Assembly (NCBI GenBank): GCA_027064715.1
Contig: JAMOPG010000198.1
Span: 1-34,431 of the forward strand
Direction: 5' to 3'
Source: Desulfobacterales bacterium
GTDB lineage: Bacteria; Desulfobacterota; Desulfovibrionia; Desulfovibrionales; Desulfothermaceae
DNA: 34,431 nt
Shown in pieces: positions 16,706-24,895 of this stretch (positions are counted from its first letter, which is position 1; each line of letters opens with the position of its first letter). The notes under the pieces were generated by a model that was not told the origin of the DNA, did no database searches, and was given only the letters and a program-made list of their open reading frames with translations. The position numbers were made by a program, and so were the translations under genes.

Positions 16706-18238
16706 GTGCTTTCTCCAAAAATATCAATAAAACTATCTATCTTTTTTACAGGTTTTGCAGGTATTGTTGCTGAATACCTGCTTTCTACTCTTGCGTCCTA
16801 TCTCTTAGGGGACTCCATCTTTCAATGGACAATGACCATCTCCATTATGCTCCTTGCAATGGGAGTTGGTGCCAGGTTTAGTAAATACATAAAAGATCCC
16901 ATGCTTTTTAATGCCCTTATATATACAGAAATATCAATTAGCCTACTGGTTAGTTTTTCTGTGTATATTGCATATCTTCAAGCCCCTTATGAATCGAGAA
17001 TGACATATACAATATATTCACTCTGTTTTTTGATTGGATTTTTGATAGGATTGGAAATTCCTCTGGCTGTTCGGATTAATGAGTTATTTGAAGAGCTTAA
17101 GGAAAATATTTCAACTATATTGGAAAAAGACTATTTAGGTGCACTTCCTGGCGGAATTTTGTATGGATATTTCTTTCTACCAAAACTTGGATTATTGTAC
17201 ACTCCTGTTTTGGTGGGATCATTAAATCTTATGGTTGCAGGTCTTCTTCTTTTTTCTTTTCCTAAAAGGGTCAAAAAACATATGATTTTTTTGTATCTTG
17301 GAACAATATGTTGTATAGCTTTTTTTACATTTTTTGCAAAACCAATATATCTATATTTAGAACAAAGGTTTTACAGAGATCCTATAGTTGAAATAAAACA
17401 GACAAAATATCAAAAAATCGTTATAACGAAATGGAGAAATGATTATTTGTTATATTTAGATGGACATCTGCAACTCAATACAGTTGATGAAAAAAGGTAT
17501 CATGAAACAATAGTGCATATACCCATGTCTTTAGTTAATGCCCAAAATATATTGGTTATTGGTGGTGGAGATGGGTGTGTAGTAAGGGAACTTTTAAAAT
17601 ATCCCTATGTAAAGAATATATTTTTGGTTGATCTAGATAAGGAATTCGTCAATTTTTCCATGCAGAATAAGATAATGAGAAAGATTAACCAAAATAGCCT
17701 CTTAAATAAAAAAGTAAAGCTTTTTTTTCAAGATGGTTTTAATTTTGTGAAAGATTTTAAAAAAAATATAAAATCAGATATAGATCTCGTAATAGTTGAT
17801 CTCCCTGATCCAAGAAATATACGAAGTTCTAGATTATATTCTTTAGAGTTTTATAAAATTATTTATAGAGTCTTATCTGAAAATGGCGTTATAATAACTC
17901 AGGCAACCACTCCTTTTTTTGCAAAAAAAGCATTTTGTTGCATTTTAAATACAATAAAATCTGCACATTTTTATGCATATCCCCTAATAATAAATGTTCC
18001 ATCCTTTGGGGAATGGGGATTTGTAATTGGTTTAAAATCATTTTTATCTAAATCTAGTGTTCAAAAGAGTGTGTATAGAAATCTAAATGAAAACTATACA
18101 AAATTTCTAACAAAAGGCCTTGCAGCTTCTTTTTTTGAAACACCAAAAGATCTTGTTTGCAATGGTGTGAAGATAAATACATTAGTTAATCCTGTTATAC
18201 TCAAATATTACGATGATTCATTTTGGGACCTACTTTAA
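16706..18238 (+). CDS. Membrane-anchored spermidine-synthase-like aminopropyltransferase
   Basis: A 510-residue protein with an N-terminal membrane part (about seven helices, residues ~8-215) and a C-terminal cytoplasmic spermidine-synthase fold. The latter shows YLDGHLQLNTVDEKRYHE (substrate loop), NILVIGGGDGCVVREL (nucleotide/decarboxy-SAM site), VDLDKEF (acidic ribose binder) and DLVIVDLPDPRN, which carries the aspartate of the catalytic D-x-x-D-P element. The predicted reaction is transfer of an aminopropyl group from decarboxylated S-adenosylmethionine to a polyamine; the true acceptor is unknown and no SAM decarboxylase gene is adjacent. The GTG at 16706 is the first start in frame but has no good ribosome site, so the N-terminus is less certain. 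It is last in the operon; a strong terminator follows. Confidence 0.88.
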   Translation: MLSPKISIKLSIFFTGFAGIVAEYLLSTLASYLLGDSIFQWTMTISIMLLAMGVGARFSKYIKDPMLFNALIYTEISISLLVSFSVYIAYLQAPYESRMTYTIYSLCFLIGFLIGLEIPLAVRINELFEELKENISTILEKDYLGALPGGILYGYFFLPKLGLLYTPVLVGSLNLMVAGLLLFSFPKRVKKHMIFLYLGTICCIAFFTFFAKPIYLYLEQRFYRDPIVEIKQTKYQKIVITKWRNDYLLYLDGHLQLNTVDEKRYHETIVHIPMSLVNAQNILVIGGGDGCVVRELLKYPYVKNIFLVDLDKEFVNFSMQNKIMRKINQNSLLNKKVKLFFQDGFNFVKDFKKNIKSDIDLVIVDLPDPRNIRSSRLYSLEFYKIIYRVLSENGVIITQATTPFFAKKAFCCILNTIKSAHFYAYPLIINVPSFGEWGFVIGLKSFLSKSSVQKSVYRNLNENYTKFLTKGLAASFFETPKDLVCNGVKINTLVNPVILKYYDDSFWDLL

Positions 18239-18248
18239 AGAGTAATAA

Positions 18249-18276
18249 AATTTAGGGGGCTTTTGCCCCCTAAATT
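18249..18276. terminator. Bidirectional terminator between the aminopropyltransferase and ppaC genes
   Basis: A perfect 12-bp inverted repeat, AATTTAGGGGGC / GCCCCCTAAATT, with a TTTT loop lies between two convergent stop codons. T-rich tracts follow on both strands (TTTTATTACT on the minus side, less pronounced on plus), as expected for a shared terminator. Confidence 0.9.
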
Positions 18277-18280
18277 CTAC

Positions 18281-19207
18281 TTATAGATTTGCAAAGGCCT
18301 TCTCCAAGTTTGGAACAACCTGTTTTTTTCTGGACATTACTCCATCAAGCCATACCCTATCACCTTCAGGTGCCTTGCCAAAGGCCTTTTCCACAACAGA
18401 AGGATCTTCTGAAGCAATGAGCATTTGAGAACCTTCCTTCATAATGTCAGTTAAGAGCAAAAATACACTGTGATATGAGCCTTCTTCTCTTACTTTTTTG
18501 ATTTCTTCTGCCAGTTGTTCCTTGACAGGATCTAAGATGGAGAGATCAACAACTTCTAACTGTCCGATCCCTACCTTTTTACCGCTCATATTAAAATCTT
18601 TGTAGTCTCTGTATACCAAATCTCTAATTGGAGTTCCTTCAACTGCGGATTTTACCTTGAACATCTCAAGACCCAGTGCCTGTACATCATCCACACCAGC
18701 TATTTTTGCAAGTGCCTCAGCCGCCTCTTTGTCCTTATCTGTGCATGTTGCAGATTTGAAGATTACAGTATCACTCAAGATTGCACAGAGCATAATTCCA
18801 GCAATATTTTTGGGAATCTCTACACCGAAAAAGTCATACATGTTTTTTAATACTGTACACGTACAACCAACAGGCCAGGTCCATACCTCTACAGGATTAG
18901 GAGTGGTTACATCCCCTACCTTATGGTGGTCAACAATACCTAGAATTTCTGCCTTGTCTAGATTGTCCAGGGATTGGGAGATGTCAGAATGGTCAACCAA
19001 AATTACCTTCTTGCCTGTGCCATCTGTCATAATTTCAGGGGCACTTATTCCAAATTTTTCCAAAACAAACTTGGTTTCATTGTTAGGTTCTCCTTGAACC
19101 ACAGGAACACACTCTAGACCCAATTTGCTTTTTAAATCAGCAAGTGCAATTGCTGCACAAACAGAATCAGTGTCAGGATTCTTGTGACCTACTACATAAA
19201 CTGCCAT
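18281..19207 (-). CDS. ppaC: Manganese-dependent inorganic pyrophosphatase (family II)
   Basis: A 308-residue cytoplasmic DHH-family enzyme that hydrolyses pyrophosphate to phosphate, pulling biosynthetic reactions forward. Metal-site motifs are in the expected order: GHKNPDTDS (residues ~7-15), ILVDHSD, and GIVDHHKVGD (the DHH motif). The C-terminal DHHA2 domain ends with SRKKQVVPNLEKAF, whose SRKKQ is the substrate-binding signature. No CBS or DRTGG insert is present, so this is the compact form. An AAGGAGGG ribosome site lies six bases before the ATG. It is a single-gene unit with its own promoter region, divergent from the DksA-like gene. Confidence 0.96.
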   Translation of the reverse strand: MAVYVVGHKNPDTDSVCAAIALADLKSKLGLECVPVVQGEPNNETKFVLEKFGISAPEIMTDGTGKKVILVDHSDISQSLDNLDKAEILGIVDHHKVGDVTTPNPVEVWTWPVGCTCTVLKNMYDFFGVEIPKNIAGIMLCAILSDTVIFKSATCTDKDKEAAEALAKIAGVDDVQALGLEMFKVKSAVEGTPIRDLVYRDYKDFNMSGKKVGIGQLEVVDLSILDPVKEQLAEEIKKVREEGSYHSVFLLLTDIMKEGSQMLIASEDPSVVEKAFGKAPEGDRVWLDGVMSRKKQVVPNLEKAFANL

Positions 19208-19267
19208 AATTCCCTCCTTTTGAAGTGAATGTTAAGTTATTGCCAATCCTACCTTTCCTGGTTGTGA

Positions 19268-19296
19268 AAATTAGCACAAACATTTCCTCTTGCCAA
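19268..19296 (-). promoter_or_regulatory. Tentative ppaC promoter
   Basis: Read on the minus strand, TTGGCA (19296-19291) and TAATTT (19273-19268) are 17 bases apart and 61 bases before the ppaC start. The -35 is good and the -10 poor. It is the best candidate in the 213-base divergent gap. Confidence 0.3.
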
Positions 19297-19420
19297 GAGA
19301 GTAAATTAGGGTTTAGAAAGATTTTTTTAAATATAGTTATAAATTATGTTATGAAAATCATGTTGATTTTGTTTTGATTTTTGTTTAAGGAAATCCAGAA
19401 AAAAATAATAGGAGTAAGCC

Positions 19421-19789
19421 GTGTTAAGTCAAGAAGATTTGAAATATTTTAGAAATCAGCTTGAAAAAATGTTAGAAGAGATAGAAAAAAAAGGAAGAGA
19501 AACCATGGAGGAGATGGTTGATTCCTCCTCATCTTATCCTGATCCTGCAGATAGGGCATCTGTAGAGTCTGAACAATTTTTTGCCTTAAGGCTTAGGGAT
19601 AGAGAAAGAAAACTTAGGAAAAAGATTTTAGAGGCCTTAGAGCGCATTGACAATGGCACCTTTGGTATTTGTGAAGAATGTGGAGGAGAGATAGGAATAG
19701 AAAGATTGAAGGCTCGACCAGTGACAACCCTTTGTATTGAATGTAAAAACAGACAGGAAGAAGAAGAGAAGTTATATAAAGGACGTTAA
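19421..19789 (+). CDS. DksA/TraR family zinc-finger transcription regulator
   Basis: A 122-residue protein of the DksA/TraR family, which binds the RNA polymerase secondary channel and, with ppGpp, tunes stress and growth genes. It has a long N-terminal coiled-coil hairpin (residues ~1-80) with DPADRASVESEQFFALRLRD at its tip, where DksA has its acidic tip residues. A C4 zinc finger follows: CEECGGEI and, 17 residues on, CIEC. The start is GTG at 19421, with an AGGAG site six bases upstream. Length is shorter than E. coli DksA (151), common in deltaproteobacteria. The NFACT gene follows after 11 bases, suggesting co-transcription. Confidence 0.9.
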   Translation: MLSQEDLKYFRNQLEKMLEEIEKKGRETMEEMVDSSSSYPDPADRASVESEQFFALRLRDRERKLRKKILEALERIDNGTFGICEECGGEIGIERLKARPVTTLCIECKNRQEEEEKLYKGR

Positions 19790-19800
19790 CTTAATAATTT

Positions 19801-21249
19801 ATGGATGCCAGTTTTTTTAGATATGTATTAAAAGAAATAAAAGGGGTTTTAGTAGGATCTAGGGTAGAAAAGATATACAATCCTCTAGATTTAGTTTGGT
19901 CTTTTAAGATTTCAAAAAAGACTAATCTAATATTCAAATATGGAGCCAAAGACAATTTTGTTTTTTTATCAAAAAATAGGCCCCAAAATCCATTAAGACC
20001 TGGCTCACAAGTTGGTTGGTGGAGAAAAAGGGTCTTAAACAGATGGATTGAAGATATTTTAGTAGATTGGCCAAAGAGATTATTTGTAATAAAATTAAGT
20101 CATAGAGACACAGATAGTGATGATTTTATTATTTTTGATTTAAAAAATGGTCTCACATTAACAAAACAGCCGCCTCCTATACCAGATTCTATTTCGTGGC
20201 CTCCTATAAATGAAATCATTCAAGATAAACAGATTTATAAAAGATATCCTCATATCACATCTCCTTTTAGGTATAATCTTTTGGAACTTGATATAGATTT
20301 TCAAAAAAAGTTTTATAAAGATTTTATAGAAGAAAATATTAAAGAGTTTTATGTGTATGAGATTGATGAAAACGTAGAACTTTCCCTTTGGAAGAGATCT
20401 AACATAAAAGGATATAAAGAAAATATATTTAAGAGTGCCAATGATGCAGCAGAATATTATGGATGGAGTATCTTAAATAAGTTAAAAGATAAAGAAATAA
20501 ATTTATCAAAAAGGTTGAAAAGGGCTGAAAAGAGATTAGAGAAGGAAAGACAAAAATTAGAAAAATGGCTAAAATTGGGAAAGATGGCTATTTTAATACA
20601 ACAAAATCTTCATCAGTTTGATATCAATAAACATTATGATAAAATTTCAGTAACAGATGAAAATGGTTCTTTAATAGATATTGAGTTAGATGCCTCATTA
20701 AGCCTCATTGAAAATATGAATAAGATGTTTAAAATGGCCAAAAAGGCCAAAAGGGGGCTTGATTATTTAGAGACCAAGGATTTAGAGAAAGTTAATATCG
20801 AAGATTATAAAAAAAGAAAAAATAGATCTTTGCAAAAGATACCACTACCATCAAGGATTTCAGGACTTAAAGTTAAAGTTTATAAAAGTAGTGATGGATA
20901 CTTTATTGTTAGTGGTAAAAATCAGGAGGCAAATCACAAGCTTTTGAGTTTTGGCGCCACATCCCATGATTTGTGGCTGCATGCTTCAGGTGGGCCAGGA
21001 GCACACGTGATTATTGTAAGGGACAATCCAAAAAAAGAGATACCTCAAAGGACGTTAGAAGAGGCAGCTGTAATTGCTGGTAGGTTTAGCTATCAAAGAG
21101 ATAGTGATTACTTAGAGGTGATATATTCAGAAGTGCGGTATATAAAAAAGATAAAGGGTAAGCCTTTGGGGGAGGTAGAAGTTACAAAGGTTCTTGGGTC
21201 ATTGTTGGTAAAAAATGACTCGTCAATTGAAAAACTGAGAATTTACTAA
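19801..21249 (+). CDS. NFACT-family protein (RqcH / fibronectin-binding A-like)
   Basis: A 482-residue NFACT-family protein. Domains: an NFACT-N part (MDASFFRYVLKEIKG... to about residue 200); a long lysine/glutamate coiled coil (~230-345); and an NFACT-R domain (~350-460) with SFGATSHDLWLHASGGPGAH, the DLWLHA element being the family hallmark. In Bacillus the homologue RqcH senses split 50S ribosomes carrying peptidyl-tRNA and adds alanine tails. This protein is about 90 residues shorter than RqcH, and the Asp-Arg pair RqcH uses in its first domain appears replaced by a DWPKRL stretch (89-94) at the aligned place, so equivalent tailing activity is not assured. It sits between the DksA-like gene and moaA (3-base gap). 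Confidence 0.85.
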   Translation: MDASFFRYVLKEIKGVLVGSRVEKIYNPLDLVWSFKISKKTNLIFKYGAKDNFVFLSKNRPQNPLRPGSQVGWWRKRVLNRWIEDILVDWPKRLFVIKLSHRDTDSDDFIIFDLKNGLTLTKQPPPIPDSISWPPINEIIQDKQIYKRYPHITSPFRYNLLELDIDFQKKFYKDFIEENIKEFYVYEIDENVELSLWKRSNIKGYKENIFKSANDAAEYYGWSILNKLKDKEINLSKRLKRAEKRLEKERQKLEKWLKLGKMAILIQQNLHQFDINKHYDKISVTDENGSLIDIELDASLSLIENMNKMFKMAKKAKRGLDYLETKDLEKVNIEDYKKRKNRSLQKIPLPSRISGLKVKVYKSSDGYFIVSGKNQEANHKLLSFGATSHDLWLHASGGPGAHVIIVRDNPKKEIPQRTLEEAAVIAGRFSYQRDSDYLEVIYSEVRYIKKIKGKPLGEVEVTKVLGSLLVKNDSSIEKLRIY

Positions 21250-21252
21250 CTA

Positions 21253-22245
21253 ATGATAAAAATTAAAGATAATTTTGGCAGGTATGTAAATTATTTGAGG
21301 ATCAGTATTACAGATCGTTGTAATTTTAGGTGTATATATTGTGGGCAGGGACGGGATTTTAAGTTTTTGCCCTGTAGCGAAATATTGACCTATGAGGAGA
21401 TATTAAGACTGATTTCCATTGGCCAAAGATTGGGTGTAGAAAAGGTTCGTTTAACAGGAGGTGAACCATTTATTAGAAAAGGATTTTTAGATTTTTTAGG
21501 TAAGGTGATGGATAAATTCCCTGATATTGATTTGAGAATTACCACAAATGGAAGTCTTTTAAAGAAACATGATATTGTTAAGTTAAAACAAATCGGTATA
21601 AAGGCGATAAATGTATCATTAGATAGTTTTGATGAAAAAAAATTTAGATATATCACAAAAAATGGAAATCTTTATTCTGTATTAGATACTATTTATTCTC
21701 TTATTCAAGAAGATATCAGGACAAAGATTAATGTGGTTGTTTTAAAGGATATTAATGATGATGAGGTAATAAGATTTGCTAATTTTGCAGTTAATAATCC
21801 TGTAGATGTAAGATTTATTGAATTTATGGATCTAACCAGGGACAATAAATGGAATCAAAAGTTTTTTGTAAGTGCAAAAGATATACTTTCCCAGATATAT
21901 AAAGAATTTGAACTTATACCTGAAATTTTAGAAAAAAAGACAAAGGGACCTGCTAGAAGGTATAAAATCAAAGGAGGCAAAGGAAGAATAGGAATCATAT
22001 CTCCTTTGTCTGATCATTGTTGTAATAGGTGTAATAGATTTAGAATTACTGCAGATGGCTCTCTTAAAACTTGCCTTTTTGCAAAAAAAAGTTATCTTTT
22101 AAAGGGGCTTTTAAGAAATAAAAAGATAAGTGATGACATTATAGTAAAAGTTATGCTTAAGGCAGGAGAAAGAAAGCCCATTGGCAGAGAATTATATTTA
22201 AAGGATAAATGTGAATACTTGGGCATGTATAAGGTAGGTGGCTAG
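21253..22245 (+). CDS. moaA: GTP 3',8-cyclase MoaA (molybdenum cofactor synthesis)
   Basis: A 330-residue radical-SAM enzyme that starts molybdopterin synthesis by converting GTP to 3',8-cyclo-GTP. The N-terminal [4Fe-4S] motif is ITDRCNFRCIYC (CxxxCxxC), followed by LTGGEPF. The second cluster is ligated by CNRCNRFRITADGSLKTC near the C-terminus, and the protein ends in Gly-Gly, the flexible tail required for catalysis. Length matches the family (about 325). It starts three bases after the NFACT gene. Its TAG stop is directly followed by the TTA that is the minus-strand stop of the GDT1-like gene. No other moa genes are in the window. Confidence 0.96.
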   Translation: MIKIKDNFGRYVNYLRISITDRCNFRCIYCGQGRDFKFLPCSEILTYEEILRLISIGQRLGVEKVRLTGGEPFIRKGFLDFLGKVMDKFPDIDLRITTNGSLLKKHDIVKLKQIGIKAINVSLDSFDEKKFRYITKNGNLYSVLDTIYSLIQEDIRTKINVVVLKDINDDEVIRFANFAVNNPVDVRFIEFMDLTRDNKWNQKFFVSAKDILSQIYKEFELIPEILEKKTKGPARRYKIKGGKGRIGIISPLSDHCCNRCNRFRITADGSLKTCLFAKKSYLLKGLLRNKKISDDIIVKVMLKAGERKPIGRELYLKDKCEYLGMYKVGG

Positions 22246-22518
22246 TTATAGTTTGTCGAAAAATATAAGAAGACCCATTAGAATAAATAAAAGGGCTGAA
22301 AATTTTTTGATTGTTTGTTGAGAGACAAACTGTGTCACAACATCTGCAAGGAGAACTCCAATAAGTGTCACACTGACAAGTGCAAGGGATGCAGCGAAAA
22401 ACACTGTCCAGATCTTTTGTGATTTTGCAGCAAAGAGCAGAGCACTAAGTTGTGTCTTGTCTCCCAGTTCTGCAAAAAAGACAGCTACAAATGTAGTAAA
22501 AAATAGTTTCCAGTCCAT
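22246..22518 (-). CDS. Half-size GDT1/UPF0016 (TMEM165-like) cation transporter
   Basis: A 90-residue membrane protein with three helices and the UPF0016 signature ELGDKTQ at residues 17-23 (E-x-G-D-K-T). Full-size GDT1 proteins contain two such units and export manganese or calcium; a one-unit protein would need to dimerise or pair with another half. No second half gene lies next to it here. It is convergent with moaA with no spacer between the stop codons, and divergent from phoH. The ATG at 22518 is the only start considered; the ribosome site is weak. Confidence 0.85.
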   Translation of the reverse strand: MDWKLFFTTFVAVFFAELGDKTQLSALLFAAKSQKIWTVFFAASLALVSVTLIGVLLADVVTQFVSQQTIKKFSALLFILMGLLIFFDKL

Positions 22519-22537
22519 AATAGTTGCTACTTTTTTC

Positions 22538-22566
22538 TTGATATTTTTATATCGAAAAAAAGTAAT
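22538..22566 (+). promoter_or_regulatory. Tentative promoter of the phoH-ybeY-arg run
   Basis: TTGATA (22538) and AGTAAT (22561) are 17 bases apart, about 30 bases before the phoH start and just upstream of an AGGAGG site. Both boxes are four to five of six to consensus; recognised by eye only. Confidence 0.35.
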
Positions 22567-22595
22567 TGTAAATATTATTTTGAGGAGGTGCGTAA

Positions 22596-23573
22596 TTGGT
22601 GATAGATAGAGAGTTAGAATTCAATGACACATCACTTGCCCAAGTTTTATTTGGTCCACAGGAAAAGTTTTTAAAATTTTTGGAAAAGAGATTGGGAATA
22701 GAGATATCCAGTAGAGGTACAAAACTTTTTATTTCTGCGAGCGAGCAAAGCAAAGTGGATATTGCTTGTAATTTGTTAGTTCAATTTTATGATATCTTGA
22801 GAAAAGGCTTTACAGTGCATCCAGATGACTATGATTTTGCAGTTGAATATCTGGAAAATTATCCCACTGGAGATCTCAGTGAATTATTTAAAGACAAATT
22901 TTATGCTGTTTCACCAAAAAAGACTATATCACCCAGGTCACTAGCTCAAAGGGAATATCTACAAGCAATAAAAAATAATGAAGTGGTATTTGCAATAGGT
23001 CCTGCAGGTACAGGCAAGACATATCTCGCAGTGGCCATGGCAGTATCCTTTTTGTTGCAAAAAAAAGTAAAGAGACTTATATTAACTAGACCAGCCCTTG
23101 AGGCTGGAGAAAAATTGGGCTTTTTGCCAGGTGATATTTTAGAAAAGGTGAATCCTTATCTTAGACCATTATACGATGCCCTACATGATCTTTTGGATTT
23201 TAAAAAGGTGCAAGAGTTTATGGATAGTGGGGTTATTGAGGTGGCTCCTTTGGCATTTATGCGTGGAAGGACATTAAATAGATCAATTATTATATTAGAT
23301 GAAGCGCAAAATACTACTTCAGAACAGATGAAGATGTTTTTGACTAGACTTGGATATGGATCAAGGGCAATAATTACAGGAGATGTAACGCAAATAGATT
23401 TACCCAGCAAGACATCTTCTGGATTAGTTGAAGCACAAAAGGTATTGAAAGATGTAGAAGGAATCAAATTTATATACTTTACAAAAAAAGATGTTATAAG
23501 ACATAAACTTGTAGGCGCTATAATTGATGCATATGAAAGATACGAAAATAAAGATTCTGAAGGAAACAAATAA
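22596..23573 (+). CDS. phoH: PhoH-like ATPase (YbeZ type)
   Basis: A 325-residue PhoH/YbeZ protein: an N-terminal KH-like region (~1-110), then a P-loop ATPase domain with Walker A AIGPAGTGKTYLA (~129-141), LTRPALEAGEKLGFLPGD, Walker B IIILDEAQNTT, and the sensor stretch RAIITGDVTQIDLP. YbeZ acts with the endoribonuclease YbeY in ribosome and RNA maintenance, and ybeY directly follows and overlaps it. The start is TTG at 22596, seven bases after AGGAGG, or GTG at 22599; the choice changes one residue only. Confidence 0.95.
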   Translation: MVIDRELEFNDTSLAQVLFGPQEKFLKFLEKRLGIEISSRGTKLFISASEQSKVDIACNLLVQFYDILRKGFTVHPDDYDFAVEYLENYPTGDLSELFKDKFYAVSPKKTISPRSLAQREYLQAIKNNEVVFAIGPAGTGKTYLAVAMAVSFLLQKKVKRLILTRPALEAGEKLGFLPGDILEKVNPYLRPLYDALHDLLDFKKVQEFMDSGVIEVAPLAFMRGRTLNRSIIILDEAQNTTSEQMKMFLTRLGYGSRAIITGDVTQIDLPSKTSSGLVEAQKVLKDVEGIKFIYFTKKDVIRHKLVGAIIDAYERYENKDSEGNK

Positions 23574-23955
23574 TTTTTTTTTATTTGATCTTAGGGAATT
23601 AGAAAGATGTATTAAATTAATCGTGGATTATTTTGGACTAGATAAAGGTGTTGAGATTAAGCTTACAAATGACAGAGAAATTGAAAGATTAAATAGTGAG
23701 TTTTTGAATATTCAAGCTCCAACAAATGTGTTGAGCTTTCCAGCAGAAGAAGAGGATTTTTTAGGAAGTATTTGTGTGTCTGTCGATACAATAATGAGAG
23801 AGGCATTTTTATATGATCAAGATATTAAAGAATATTTTTTGCGGATGTTAATACATGGCATGTTGCATTTGATGGGGTATGAACATGGGGATGAGATGTT
23901 TGAATATACAGATATATTACTTGAGCATTTGAAAGAAAATCATTGTATTGTTTAA
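23533..23955 (+). CDS. ybeY: Endoribonuclease YbeY (16S rRNA maturation)
   Basis: A 140-residue metal-dependent RNase of the UPF0054 family. The zinc site is clear: HGMLHLMGYEHGDE, the HGxLHLxGYDH motif with aspartate replaced by glutamate. Upstream is the family segment TNVLSFPAEEE. YbeY is used in 16S rRNA 3' end processing and 70S quality control. In-frame starts exist at 23524, 23527 and 23533, all inside the end of phoH (overlap 41-50 bases), pointing to translational coupling; ATG 23533 gives the normal length. No clear ribosome site marks any of them. Confidence 0.93.
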   Translation: MKDTKIKILKETNNFFLFDLRELERCIKLIVDYFGLDKGVEIKLTNDREIERLNSEFLNIQAPTNVLSFPAEEEDFLGSICVSVDTIMREAFLYDQDIKEYFLRMLIHGMLHLMGYEHGDEMFEYTDILLEHLKENHCIV

Positions 23956-23974
23956 TAGATACGGGAGATTTAAG

Positions 23975-24871
23975 ATGAAACATTTTCTTACTATCAGGGA
24001 TTTTCCAAAACAGGATATTGAAAAATTTTTAGATAGGGCTTTAGAGATAAAAAGAGAAAGGAAGATATTAGATGTGCTTAAAAATAGATGTGCAGTACTT
24101 ATTTTTGAAAAGCCTTCAACAAGGACTAGGGTTTCATTTGAAGTTGCAGTAAGAGAGTTAGGAGGATATTCCATATTTATGACTCCAAAGGATAGCCAGC
24201 TTGGAAGAGATGAACCTTTAAAAGATACTGCAAGGGTGATATCAAGGTATGCACACCTGATGATAGTACGCACTTTTGGTCAGAATAAATTGGAAGAGCT
24301 GGCAGAATATTCAACAATACCTGTAGTTAATGCACTTAGTAATGAGTTTCATCCATGTCAGGTGATGAGTGATTTGCTCACAATTTATGAAAGGACCCCT
24401 GATTTTTCCAGATTAAAGATCGCATGGGTAGGTGATGGCAATAACATGGCAAATTCATGGATAAATGCAGCAACTTTACTTCCTTTTAAGTTGACTATCT
24501 CTTGTCCTAAAGGATATGAGCCAAAGAAAGAGTTGATTGAGGAGGCAAGATCTCTGGGTGCCAATATATATTTTACTTATGATCCAAAAGAGGCTGTAGA
24601 AGGTGCAGATTATGTAAATACTGATGTTTGGGCATCTATGGGGCTTGAGACAGATTTGTCAAAGAGAAAAGAGATCTTTAGGGATTATCAAGTAAACGAG
24701 AAATTGCTTTCTTTGGCAAAAGAAGATGTGCGTGTTATGCATTGCCTTCCAGCCCATAGGGGAGAAGAAATAACAGATGACGTAATAGAGAGTGAATATT
24801 CTATTGTCTGGGATCAGGCAGAAAATAGGCTGCATATGCAAAAGGCAATTTTAGAATGGTTGTTCAGTTAA
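23975..24871 (+). CDS. argF: Ornithine carbamoyltransferase
   Basis: A 298-residue cytoplasmic enzyme making citrulline from ornithine and carbamoyl phosphate. Carbamoyl phosphate contacts EKPSTRTRVSFE (STRTR), DEPLKDTARV and HPCQ are present, and the ornithine loop MHCLPAHRGEE carries the HCLPxHRG signature, distinguishing it from aspartate transcarbamylase. I start at ATG 23975, seven bases behind GGGAG, rather than nine codons earlier, where the reading frame overlaps ybeY. It opens an argF-argG-argH set that completes arginine synthesis from ornithine. Confidence 0.97.
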   Translation: MKHFLTIRDFPKQDIEKFLDRALEIKRERKILDVLKNRCAVLIFEKPSTRTRVSFEVAVRELGGYSIFMTPKDSQLGRDEPLKDTARVISRYAHLMIVRTFGQNKLEELAEYSTIPVVNALSNEFHPCQVMSDLLTIYERTPDFSRLKIAWVGDGNNMANSWINAATLLPFKLTISCPKGYEPKKELIEEARSLGANIYFTYDPKEAVEGADYVNTDVWASMGLETDLSKRKEIFRDYQVNEKLLSLAKEDVRVMHCLPAHRGEEITDDVIESEYSIVWDQAENRLHMQKAILEWLFS

Positions 24872-24895
24872 TATTATAAATTTATTGGGGGAAAT

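Noticed and set aside
19281-19300. Sigma-54 type site upstream of ppaC (minus-strand TTGGCA)
   Set aside because: The required GC element 10 bases after the GG is absent.
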